Shown here in pieces: positions 9,574-17,519 of a DNA stretch of 64,000 nucleotides; position 1 is the stretch's first letter, and each line of letters opens with the position of its first letter. The position numbers were made by a program, and so were the translations under genes. The notes under the pieces were generated by a model. It worked only from the letters and a program-made list of their open reading frames with translations, was not told the origin of the DNA and searched no databases. The stretch comes from Fulvimarina sp. (GTDB lineage Bacteria; Pseudomonadota; Alphaproteobacteria; Rhizobiales; Rhizobiaceae): NCBI GenBank assembly GCA_002700095.1, contig PACL01000044.1, positions 33,555-97,554 on the forward strand. Reading direction: 5' to 3'.

Positions 9574-11220
9574 ATGACGATGCACCCGGCAGGCGAGGCG
9601 AGCGGCACCGTCTTCGCCCGGTTCGAGGCGGTGGCGAAGCAGTTTCCCAGCCGCCCCTTCCAGGTGGTCCTCCCCGAGACGGCGGCGGCCTACGGGATCG
9701 CCGCCGAAGAGATCACCTATGGCGAGATGCTGGCGCGCGTGCGCAGCCGCCGCGACGCCTATCGACGGGCTGGCTACGGGCCCGGCCACAGGGTCGGCCT
9801 CCTGCTGCGCAACCGGCCGGATTTCCTGATCCACTGGTTCGCGCTGAACGGCCTCGGGGCCTCGATCGTGCCGATCAATCCGGACCTTCGCGCCGCCGAA
9901 CTCGAATATCTCATCGGCCATTCCGGGATGGTCCTGGCCGTTTCCCTCGAAGAGCGGATCGGCGAACTCGAACGGGCCGGTGACGCGATCGGCGCGTCGA
10001 TCGACGTCGTTGCGCCGGATGCGGACTGTCCGGCCGCGCCGCGCCCTTTCTTCACGGCGGCTCCCCCGGATGAGAGCGAATGCGCGCTGCTCTACACCTC
10101 CGGCACCACCGGGCGGCCGAAGGGCTGCGTCCTCACCAACGCCTATTTCCTCGGCGCCGGCGACTGGTATGCAGGGATCGGCGGCCTTTGCTCGCTGCGC
10201 CGCGATCCGCCCGAGCGCATGCTGACGCCGCTGCCGCTGTTCCACATGAACGCACTGGCCTATTCGGTGATGGCGATGGTGACCGTCGGCGGCGCGATCG
10301 CCGTTCTTGACCGGTTCCATCCGAAGAGCTGGTGGTCGAGCGTGCGCGCCTTCGAGGCGAGTGTCGTCCACTATCTGGGTGTGATGCCGGCGATGCTGAT
10401 GACCGCCGACCCGTCGCCGTCCGACCGCGATCATTATGTGCGCTTCGGCTTCGGGGCGGGCGTTCCGGCGGCCCTGCACGCGCCCTTCGAAGAGCGGTTC
10501 GGCTTTCCGCTCCTGGAGGCCTGGGCAATGACCGAAACGGGCGCCGGCGCGGTGGTGATCGCCAACGAGGAGCCCCGCAGGATCGGCACGAGCTGCTTCG
10601 GGCGGCCGGCGCCGGCCGTCGAGGTGGCGATCCGCCGCGACGACGGGGCGGATGCCGGGATCGGCGGGCCCGGCGAACTCCTGGTGCGCGCGGCGGGCGA
10701 GGATCCGAGGCGCGGCTTCTTCCAAGCCTATCTCAAGGATCCCGACGCGACCGATGCCGCCTGGGAGGGCGGCTGGTTCCATACCGGCGACGTCGTCAGC
10801 CGGGACGCTGACGGACAGCTGCATTTCGTCGACCGCAAGAAGAACGTCATCCGCCGCTCCGGCGAGAACATCTCCGCCGTCGAGGTGGAAAGCGTCCTCG
10901 GCGAGCATCCGGCCGTTGCGCAGGTCGCCGTCGCCGCGACGCCCGATCCGATCCGCGGCGACGAGGTGGCGGCTCTCGTCGTCGCCCGCGAAAAGATCGA
11001 CGATGCGCAGGCGGCCCAGCGGCTCGCAGCGGAGATCGTCCGCCATGCCCTGTCGCGGCTCGCCTATTACAAGGCGCCGGGCTATGTCGCCTTCGTGTCG
11101 GCGCTGCCGCTCACCTCGACGGAAAAGATCCAGCGCGGCGCGCTGAAGCAGGATGTGGCGCGGATCATGGCCGGCGGCGAGGCGATCGACACCCGGGCCA
11201 TGAAGAAGCGGTCGGTCTGA
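9574..11220 (+). CDS. AMP-forming acyl/aryl-CoA ligase (CaiC-like)
   Basis: Protein of 548 residues of the ANL adenylating family. It has the phosphate loop YTSGTTGRPKG at about 173-183, the hinge region WFHTGD near 402, the RKK..RSGENISAVEVE segment near 430-445, and the C-terminal TSTEKIQRG with the catalytic lysine near 518. It would activate a carboxylic acid as a CoA thioester. Overall it resembles crotonobetaine/carnitine-CoA ligase annotations, but no substrate is implied. The start may be this ATG or the one two codons later, which is better spaced from AGG. It overlaps the next gene by one base. It probably supplies the CoA ester used by the thiolase-like/DUF35 pair downstream. Confidence 0.88.
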   Translation: MTMHPAGEASGTVFARFEAVAKQFPSRPFQVVLPETAAAYGIAAEEITYGEMLARVRSRRDAYRRAGYGPGHRVGLLLRNRPDFLIHWFALNGLGASIVPINPDLRAAELEYLIGHSGMVLAVSLEERIGELERAGDAIGASIDVVAPDADCPAAPRPFFTAAPPDESECALLYTSGTTGRPKGCVLTNAYFLGAGDWYAGIGGLCSLRRDPPERMLTPLPLFHMNALAYSVMAMVTVGGAIAVLDRFHPKSWWSSVRAFEASVVHYLGVMPAMLMTADPSPSDRDHYVRFGFGAGVPAALHAPFEERFGFPLLEAWAMTETGAGAVVIANEEPRRIGTSCFGRPAPAVEVAIRRDDGADAGIGGPGELLVRAAGEDPRRGFFQAYLKDPDATDAAWEGGWFHTGDVVSRDADGQLHFVDRKKNVIRRSGENISAVEVESVLGEHPAVAQVAVAATPDPIRGDEVAALVVAREKIDDAQAAQRLAAEIVRHALSRLAYYKAPGYVAFVSALPLTSTEKIQRGALKQDVARIMAGGEAIDTRAMKKRSV

Positions 11221-12407
11221 TGCCGCAGATCCGGCACAAGCCCCGGCGGGGCTACGAGGATGTCGCGGTCTGCGTGCCGGTGACGATCCCCTATGAGCGC
11301 TATGCGACGAAGACGGCGCATTGGTGGATTGCGCGCGCGCTCTCCGAACTCGCCGGCCGGGCGGGGATTTCCCATCGCGACTTCGACGGGCTCTCGGTGT
11401 CGAGCTTTTCGCTCGCCCCTGATAGCGCCGTCGGCCTCACCCAGCATCTCGGCCTCAGCCCGCGCTGGCTGGATGCCGTTCCGATGGGCGGCGCCAGCGC
11501 CGTCGTCGCCCTGCGCCGGGCGGCGCGGGCCGTCGAGGCGGGAGACGCCAGCATCGTCGCCTGCGTCGCCGGGGACGCCAACGAGGTGGACAGCTTCCGC
11601 AAGCTGCTGTCGTCCTTCTCGCGCTTCGCTCAGGATGCGAGCTACCCCTATGGCTATGGTGGGCCGAACGGCTCCTTCGCGCTTCTCACCGACCACTACA
11701 TGCGCAGCTACGGCGCGACCCGCGAGGATTTCGGCAAGCTCTGCGTCGCCCAGCGCGACAATGCTCTGACCAATCCCCACGCGATCATGAAGAAGCCGCT
11801 CACCCTCGACGCCTATCTGGAGGCCCGGCCGATCGCCGATCCGATCCATCTCTTCGACTGCGTGATGCCTTGCGCGGGGGCCGAGGCCTTCCTCGTCACC
11901 ACCGTCGACATCGCCCGCGACCTCGGTCTCGCCTTCGCGCGGCCGCTGGCGACCATCGAGCGGCACAATCCCTTTCCGGACGACCCGGTCCAGTTTCGCG
12001 GCGGCTGGGCGATGGACATCGACGAACTCTACGCGGTGGCCGGCGTTGCGCCGGACGCGATCGACCTGGTCGAGACCTATGACGACTATCCGGTGATCGT
12101 GATGATGCAGTTCGAGGATCTCGGTTTTTGCCGAAAGGGCGAGGGGCCGGACTTCGTGCGCAGCCATAGCTTCACCAATGACGGCAGCTTTCCCCACAAC
12201 ACCTGCGGCGGCCAGCTTTCGGCCGGCCAGGCCGGCGCGGCCGGAGGCTATCTCGGCCTCGTCGAGGCCCTGCGCCAGGTGACCGGGCAGTCGCTCAGCC
12301 AGCCCGTTCCAGATGCCAAGCGCGCGCTGGTTTCGGGCTTCGGCATGATCAATTACGACCGGGGCCTCTGCTCCGGCGCCGTGATCCTCGAAGGCGACGC
12401 GCCATGA
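11220..12407 (+). CDS. Thiolase-fold protein lacking thiolase catalytic residues (Ltp2-like)
   Basis: Protein of 395 residues with the fold of SCP-x/lipid-transfer thiolases. The nucleophile-cysteine position reads MGGASAVVAL, with no cysteine, and the usual GHP histidine position reads SAGQAGAAGGY. Only the C-terminal cysteine region (GLCSGAVIL) remains. In steroid side-chain degradation, Ltp2-type proteins of this kind pair with a DUF35 partner and act as retro-aldolases rather than thiolases. A DUF35 protein is encoded next, overlapping by 4 bases. I infer an aldolase-type carbon-carbon cleavage or formation on a CoA ester made by the upstream ligase. Structural or regulatory pairing is also possible. 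Confidence 0.8.
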   Translation: MPQIRHKPRRGYEDVAVCVPVTIPYERYATKTAHWWIARALSELAGRAGISHRDFDGLSVSSFSLAPDSAVGLTQHLGLSPRWLDAVPMGGASAVVALRRAARAVEAGDASIVACVAGDANEVDSFRKLLSSFSRFAQDASYPYGYGGPNGSFALLTDHYMRSYGATREDFGKLCVAQRDNALTNPHAIMKKPLTLDAYLEARPIADPIHLFDCVMPCAGAEAFLVTTVDIARDLGLAFARPLATIERHNPFPDDPVQFRGGWAMDIDELYAVAGVAPDAIDLVETYDDYPVIVMMQFEDLGFCRKGEGPDFVRSHSFTNDGSFPHNTCGGQLSAGQAGAAGGYLGLVEALRQVTGQSLSQPVPDAKRALVSGFGMINYDRGLCSGAVILEGDAP

Positions 12408-13645
12408 GCGAGCCGCTGCGTCCGCCGCCGAGGAAGGATCCCCAGGCGCCGACCCGCCCACCGCAGCTTCCGCCGCAAGAGCGCAGCCGCGCCGCGCTCG
12501 GCCTCGTCGGCGCCGCGGCGCGCGGTGTCTTCGCGCTGCAGCGCTGCGGGAACTGCGGCACCGTCGCCTATCCGCCCCGCGACGCCTGCGCCGCCTGCCT
12601 GTCGGTCGATCTCGCCGTGGAACCGGTGCCGGATGCGGGCGAGGCGATTGCCGAGACGACGATCCGCACCACCACCGACCTCTATTTCCGCGAGCGCGCG
12701 CCCTGGCGGGTCGGCCTCGTCCGGCTCGACTGCGGGCCATCCGTGGTCACCCATCTCCACCGCGACGTGGCGGTGCCCGGCCGGGTACGGATGGTGCTGA
12801 AACTCGACAGGAGCGGCAATGCCGTGATGATGGCGCTGCCGACCACATGGAGCGCGCCGATGGCCGACGATCCCGAATTGCGCGAACTGACGGCGAGCCC
12901 GAAGTTCCGCCGCGTGCTCGTCACCGATGCGAGGACGCCAACGGGGCAGGCGGTGGTCGAGGCGCTGGTGAAGGCCGAGGCGAGCCTGGTCTTTGCCGGC
13001 ATCGCCGAGCCCTTCAAGCCCTTCGCCGGCCGCGAGAAACTGGAGGCCACGGAGCGCGTCCAGATCGTGCCGCTCGATCTGACCGACACGAGTTCGGTGG
13101 AGTCGCTCGCCGGCGAGATCGGCGGCAAGACGGACATCATCGTCAACACGGCCGACCATGTGCGGCCGGGCGGGCTGATCGACGGTCCAGGCGTAGCTAC
13201 CGCCCGGGTCTCGTTCGAACTCAACGTCTTCGGCCTGCAGCGGCTTGCTTCGAGCTTCGGTCCGGCGATGCGCGGGCGCGGCGCCGACGGGACGAACTCG
13301 GCCGCCGCCTTCGTCGACGTCCTGCCGGTGCATGCGCTGGCAAACTGGCCGGGCTTCGGCGTGCACTCGGCCACGGCGGCCGCGCGGCTCTCGATGCTGC
13401 AATGCCTGCGCGCCGAACTGCGGCCGGGCGGCGTGCGCGTCCTCTCCGTCTTCACCGGACCGGTGGAGGACGACTGGCGCCAGAGCGTGCCGCCGCCGAA
13501 GGTCGCGCCCCGGCAGATCGCGAGCGCTGTCGTCAGGGCGCTTCAGGAGGGGATCGAGGAGAGCTTCGTCGGCGACGTGGCGGCGGATGTCGCCGCGCGC
13601 TTCGCCGAGGATGCCAAGACGCTGGAGCGGGAGCTCGGATCATGA
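12404..13645 (+). CDS. DUF35 zinc-ribbon/OB protein fused to a degenerate SDR domain
   Basis: Protein of 413 residues. Cysteines 48, 51, 62 and 65 (CGNC...CAAC) form a zinc ribbon, and residues about 70-150 look like the DUF35 OB fold. Residues from about 165 form a Rossmann domain (RRVLVTDARTPTGQAVVE). In that domain the SDR active site YxxxK is replaced by HSATA, so both tyrosine and lysine are missing, and the glycine-rich turn is altered. DUF35 proteins normally stand alone and partner thiolase-fold proteins. The fusion is unusual. The SDR part may bind a nucleotide or CoA, or be structural. It overlaps both neighbouring genes by ATGA. Confidence 0.8.
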   Translation: MSEPLRPPPRKDPQAPTRPPQLPPQERSRAALGLVGAAARGVFALQRCGNCGTVAYPPRDACAACLSVDLAVEPVPDAGEAIAETTIRTTTDLYFRERAPWRVGLVRLDCGPSVVTHLHRDVAVPGRVRMVLKLDRSGNAVMMALPTTWSAPMADDPELRELTASPKFRRVLVTDARTPTGQAVVEALVKAEASLVFAGIAEPFKPFAGREKLEATERVQIVPLDLTDTSSVESLAGEIGGKTDIIVNTADHVRPGGLIDGPGVATARVSFELNVFGLQRLASSFGPAMRGRGADGTNSAAAFVDVLPVHALANWPGFGVHSATAAARLSMLQCLRAELRPGGVRVLSVFTGPVEDDWRQSVPPPKVAPRQIASAVVRALQEGIEESFVGDVAADVAARFAEDAKTLERELGS

Positions 13646-14448
13646 CGGATGGGCTTGGCAATGCAGGCGACCTGCTCGCCCGGCTGGCGGCGAACCTTGC
13701 GTCGGGCGGCGTCGAGATCGTCGACCTCACCCATACGCTGACGCCGGAGTTCCCGGTGATCGTCCTGCCGGCGGAGTTCGGCCAGTGCCAGCCCTTCCGA
13801 ATGGAGGAGGTCTCGCGCTACGACGCGCGCGGACCCGGCTGGTACTGGAACACCATCACCGTCAGCGAGCATGCCGGCACCCATTTCGATGCCCCGGCGC
13901 ACTGGATCTCGGGCCGCAACCTGCCCAACGCCACCGTCGACGCTCTCGACCCGCAGACGCTGGTGGCGCCTGCCGTGGTGCTCGACTTTTCGGCAGAGAG
14001 CGCCGCCGACGAGGACTTCCTCTTGACCCGCGCGCATGTCGAGGCGTGGGAAGCCGAGCACGGCGCGATCCCGCCTCGCAGCTGGGTGCTGCTTCGCACC
14101 GACTGGTCGAGGCATGTCGGCACCCCCCGCTACCTGAACCTTCGCGAGGACGGCGCCCATTCGCCCGGCCCCGATGCCGATGCGGTGCGGTTCCTGGTCG
14201 AGGAGCGCAACATCCTCGGCTTCGGCACGGAGACGGTCGGCACCGATGCCGGGCAGGGCGGCCATCTGGATCCGCCCTATCCGGCGCATTTCATCCTGCA
14301 CGGGGCGGGACGCTGCGGCCTGCAGTGCCTCGCCAATCTCGACCGGCTGCCGCCGCGCGGCGCGCTGGTCTTCGCCGCGCCGCTGAAGATCCGCCACGGC
14401 TCCGGCAGTCCGTTGCGGGGGCTCGCGCTGGTGCCGGGCGGCAGCTGA
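13642..14448 (+). CDS. Cyclase-family metal hydrolase (isatin hydrolase/KynB fold)
   Basis: Protein of 268 residues with the family metal motif HAGTHFDAPAHW at 77-88, and GTDAGQGG and LQCLANLDRLP later. The family (PF04199) includes kynurenine formamidase KynB, isatin hydrolase and other amide or lactone hydrolases. KynB proteins are around 210 residues; this one is nearer isatin hydrolases in length. Since an arylformamidase of another fold is encoded at 34478-35359, I do not call this KynB. It ends the ligase/thiolase-like/DUF35 operon. A paralogue with the same motifs is encoded at 54834-55640. The substrate is unknown; ring-opening or hydrolysis of a cyclic product is plausible. Confidence 0.8.
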   Translation: MTDGLGNAGDLLARLAANLASGGVEIVDLTHTLTPEFPVIVLPAEFGQCQPFRMEEVSRYDARGPGWYWNTITVSEHAGTHFDAPAHWISGRNLPNATVDALDPQTLVAPAVVLDFSAESAADEDFLLTRAHVEAWEAEHGAIPPRSWVLLRTDWSRHVGTPRYLNLREDGAHSPGPDADAVRFLVEERNILGFGTETVGTDAGQGGHLDPPYPAHFILHGAGRCGLQCLANLDRLPPRGALVFAAPLKIRHGSGSPLRGLALVPGGS

Positions 14449-14542
14449 GCAAGCCGGAATGCCGCGCCGTCCGGCGGCGGTGGAACCGGTCCGCGGGGCT
14501 CTTCGCCATGGCTGCGGCGCCTTGCCGCGTGGCGCTGCACCC

Positions 14543-14571
14543 TTGCACGGCGCGCCCGAAAATAGTTTAAT
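14543..14571 (+). promoter_or_regulatory. Sigma-70-type promoter for the anthraniloyl-CoA unit
   Basis: TTGCAC at 14543-14548, a 17-base spacer, and TTTAAT at 14566-14571 make a near-ideal housekeeping promoter. The minus-10 box is the left half of operator C, so a bound repressor would block it. Confidence 0.6.
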
Positions 14572-14585
14572 CCTAAAATAATTCA
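14558..14585 (+). promoter_or_regulatory. Operator site C, core TTTA-N4-TAAA
   Basis: GAAAATAG, then TTTA ATCC TAAA, then ATAATTCA, with the core at 14566-14577. It lies 38 bases before the start of the monooxygenase/reductase gene and overlaps the minus-10 box. Confidence 0.72.
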
Positions 14586-14615
14586 TCCCCGAATCCTCGA
14601 CTGGAGGCTCATGCG

Positions 14616-16994
14616 ATGCGCATCACGGTGATCGGCGGCGGACCCGGCGGGCTCTACTTCGCGCTCCTGACCAAGAAGGCGCGGCCGGAGTGGCAGATCG
14701 CCATCTACGAGCAGAACCAGGCGGACGACACCTTCGGCTTCGGCGTCGTCTTTTCGGATGAGACGCTGCACGAGTTCCTGTCGCGCGACCGCAAGTCCTT
14801 CGACAGGATCCGGGGCGAGTTCGCCTATTGGGACGACGTGGCGGTCCACAAGCAGGGCAAGGAGATGCGCTGCGCCGGCAACGGCTTTGCCGGCATCTCG
14901 CGCAAGAAGCTGCTCCAGATCCTGCAGCAGCGCTGCCGGGAAGAGGGCATCGAGATGCATTTCGGCGTCACGATCCCGCCGGAGGAGATCGCGACAAGGT
15001 TCGCGGACAGCGACATCGTCGTCGCTTCGGACGGCGTCAACTCCCGTATCCGCGAGGCCTTCCGCGAGAGCTTCCAGCCGGAGGTGCAGATCAAGTCGAA
15101 CCGCTTCTGCTGGATGGGCTCCTCCCGTCCGATGGACGAGTTCAACTACTTCTTCCGGGAGACCGAGCACGGCATCATCTGTGCCCATACCTATCAGTAT
15201 GAAGAGGGTCGCTCGACCTGGATCTTCGAGATGGACGACGCCTGCTGGCGCGGCCATGGCTTCGACGGCATGGACGAGGAGCAGTCGAAGGCGGTTCTCG
15301 AGACGCTTTACGAAGAGGAGCTGCAGGGCCATCCGCTGCTGCTCAACCGCTCGAACTGGCGGCAGTTCCCGCGCATCTTCTGCAACAGGTGGTGGCACGA
15401 CAACATCGTGCTCCTCGGCGACGCCAAGGCCTCGGCGCACTACTCGATCGGGTCGGGCACCAAGCTGGCGATGGAATGCGCGATCTCGCTGTCGGATTCG
15501 GTTCTGGCCCACGGCGAGACCAGCGCCGAGGCGGCGTTCAAGGCCTATGAAGACGAGCGGCGGACGCCCTGCCAGATCATCCAGCACAATGCCGACGTTT
15601 CGCTGGCCTGGTTCGAGCACATGAACCGCTCCTGGGACATGGATCCGGAGCAGTTCGCCATGGTCGTCATGTGCCGGGCGAAATCGATCACCTACGACAA
15701 TCTGATCGTGCGCGATCCGGCCTTCGTCGAAAAGGTCGACACGGCCTTCTACGAGCGACTCCTCGCCGAGACCGGCGAGGACTACCGCAAGAGCCGGCCG
15801 ACGCCGATGTTCACGAAGTTCCGGCTGCGCGACATGGAGGTCGCCAACCGGGTCGTCATGTCGCCGATGGCGCAGTATTCCGCCGACGAGAACGGTAACC
15901 TCACCGACTGGCACTTCGTCCACTACACCTCCCACGCCCTCGGCGGCGCCGGCATGGTGTTCATCGAGATGACCTGCCCCTCAGCCGATGCCCGCATCAC
16001 GCCGGGCTGTCCTGGGCTGTGGACCGACGAGCACGAGGCCCAGTTCAAGCGCATCACCAGCTTCGTCCACGCGCATTCGGCGACGAAGATGGTGCTGCAG
16101 CTCGGCCATGCCGGGCGCAAGGGATCGACCCAGCTCGGCTGGCAGAAGATGGACATGCCACTCGAGGAAAAGGCGCAGAACTGGCCGCTCTTCTCGGCTT
16201 CGCCGCTCGCCTATCATGACGGCGTCAGCCAGCAGCCGAAGGCCATGGATCGGGCCGACATGGACCGCATCAAGGCCGATTTCGTCCAGGCGACCGAGCG
16301 GGCCGATCGGGCCGGCTTCGACATGATCGAGCTCCACTGCGCCCATGGCTATCTGCTGGCGTCCTTCCTGTCGCCGCTGACCAACAAGCGGACCGACGAC
16401 TATGGCGGCCCGATCGAGAACCGCCTGCGCTATCCGCTGGAGGTGTTCGAGGCGATGCGGGCGGTCTGGCCGCGCGAGAAGCCGATGTCGGTCCGAGTCT
16501 CGGCGTCGGACTGGGCGGAGGACGGGATCAGCGAGGAAGACACCTTCGCCATCGCCGAGGCCTTCGCGGCGGCGGGCTGCGACCTGATCGACGTCTCCGC
16601 CGGCCAGACGGTCGCCGAGCAGAAGCCGGTCTACGGGCGGATGTTCCAGGTGCAGTTCGCGGAAGCCATCCGCAACGTGCCGAAGATGGCCGTGATGGCC
16701 GTCGGCGCGATCACCGAGCCGGCGCAGGTCAACACCATCCTCCACACCCGCCGCGCCGACCTCGTGGCGCTCGGCCGCCCGCACATGTGGAACCCGTATT
16801 TCACCCGCGAGGCTTCCGCCTGGTACGACACCCGCAACCAGCATTGGCCCGAGCAGTATCTCTCCGGTCGCGACCAGGCGCATCGCGAGCTGTCCAAGAA
16901 GCGCGAGCAGGAGATCGAGCTGAAGCGCAAGGCGAGGCCGCGGCCCCATGACCTCGAGGCCGAGGCGCAGGACCAGCGCAAGGCGGCCGAGTGA
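14616..16994 (+). CDS. 2-aminobenzoyl-CoA monooxygenase/reductase (anthraniloyl-CoA monooxygenase)
   Basis: Protein of 792 residues that fuses two flavoenzymes. The N-terminal part (1-385) is an FAD monooxygenase, with the dinucleotide motif VIGGGPGGLYF at 4-14 and the second FAD motif LLGDAKASAHYSIGSG near 267. The C-terminal part (from about 395) is an old-yellow-enzyme reductase, with LQLGHAGRKG near 492 and HGYLLASFLSPLTNKRTDDYGG near 577. This order defines the enzyme first studied in Azoarcus evansii. It hydroxylates and then reduces anthraniloyl-CoA to 2-amino-5-oxocyclohex-1-ene carboxyl-CoA, removing aromaticity. Its substrate would come from the CoA ligase at 35858-37501. The next gene overlaps its stop by one base. 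Confidence 0.93.
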   Translation: MRITVIGGGPGGLYFALLTKKARPEWQIAIYEQNQADDTFGFGVVFSDETLHEFLSRDRKSFDRIRGEFAYWDDVAVHKQGKEMRCAGNGFAGISRKKLLQILQQRCREEGIEMHFGVTIPPEEIATRFADSDIVVASDGVNSRIREAFRESFQPEVQIKSNRFCWMGSSRPMDEFNYFFRETEHGIICAHTYQYEEGRSTWIFEMDDACWRGHGFDGMDEEQSKAVLETLYEEELQGHPLLLNRSNWRQFPRIFCNRWWHDNIVLLGDAKASAHYSIGSGTKLAMECAISLSDSVLAHGETSAEAAFKAYEDERRTPCQIIQHNADVSLAWFEHMNRSWDMDPEQFAMVVMCRAKSITYDNLIVRDPAFVEKVDTAFYERLLAETGEDYRKSRPTPMFTKFRLRDMEVANRVVMSPMAQYSADENGNLTDWHFVHYTSHALGGAGMVFIEMTCPSADARITPGCPGLWTDEHEAQFKRITSFVHAHSATKMVLQLGHAGRKGSTQLGWQKMDMPLEEKAQNWPLFSASPLAYHDGVSQQPKAMDRADMDRIKADFVQATERADRAGFDMIELHCAHGYLLASFLSPLTNKRTDDYGGPIENRLRYPLEVFEAMRAVWPREKPMSVRVSASDWAEDGISEEDTFAIAEAFAAAGCDLIDVSAGQTVAEQKPVYGRMFQVQFAEAIRNVPKMAVMAVGAITEPAQVNTILHTRRADLVALGRPHMWNPYFTREASAWYDTRNQHWPEQYLSGRDQAHRELSKKREQEIELKRKARPRPHDLEAEAQDQRKAAE

Positions 16995-17485
16995 TGTCGG
17001 TTACGAAATGCGGCGAGGCCGGAAACAAGGCAGCCTGCGAGGCCGGGCGTCCGGTCGGCGGTGAGGTCTTCCGGTCGGTCTACAAGCTCCGCTTCGGACA
17101 GTGCGACCCGGCCGGCATCGCCTTCTTCCCGCGGCTCGTCGAGATGGTGAACTGGACGGTCGAGGACTGGTTCGACAGCCTGCGTGGAGCCACCTTCCAG
17201 CAGATCCACATCGATCGCAAGGAAGGCGTCCCGGCCGTCTCGATCAACGTCGACTTCGTCGGCCCGGCCGAACTCGGCGACCGGATCCGCTTCGACCTCC
17301 GCGTCGAGGCGGTCGGCCGCAGCTCGATCACGCTGCGCATCGCGGCGGAGAAGGGCGACGGCGACGCCGTTTTGAAGGTTGTGCACACCATCGTCTATTG
17401 CGATCTCTCCGGTGCCAAGCCCAAGGCCATGCCGATCCCGAACGATCTCCGGCTGCAGATCGAGCGGTATGTGACAGGCGAATAG
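16994..17485 (+). CDS. Hotdog-fold acyl-CoA thioesterase (4-hydroxybenzoyl-CoA thioesterase type)
   Basis: Protein of 163 residues from the ATG that overlaps the preceding stop (TGATG). After about 25 variable residues it has the family motif CDPAGIAFFPRLVEMVNWTVEDWF, in which Asp37 or thereabouts is the catalytic acid of Pseudomonas-type 4-hydroxybenzoyl-CoA thioesterases. It hydrolyses aryl or acyl CoA esters. Next to the anthraniloyl-CoA monooxygenase/reductase it may recycle CoA by hydrolysing stalled thioesters, or carry out a pathway step. The frame opens three bases earlier with GTG, which is less likely. Confidence 0.87.
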   Translation: MSVTKCGEAGNKAACEAGRPVGGEVFRSVYKLRFGQCDPAGIAFFPRLVEMVNWTVEDWFDSLRGATFQQIHIDRKEGVPAVSINVDFVGPAELGDRIRFDLRVEAVGRSSITLRIAAEKGDGDAVLKVVHTIVYCDLSGAKPKAMPIPNDLRLQIERYVTGE

Positions 17486-17519
17486 GCCGGCGGGACGCGG
17501 CCGGCGGAAAGGGTTCCAG

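Noticed and set aside
9269..9577. Possible small GFA-like protein (GGCGSVRFEL stretch)
   Set aside because: The stretch is short, the rest does not match, there is no ribosome site, and the frame runs into the ligase start.
13642..14448. Calling this protein KynB
   Set aside because: It is about 60 residues longer than usual KynB, and a better formamidase candidate with HGGYW and GHSAG motifs is encoded at 34478-35359.
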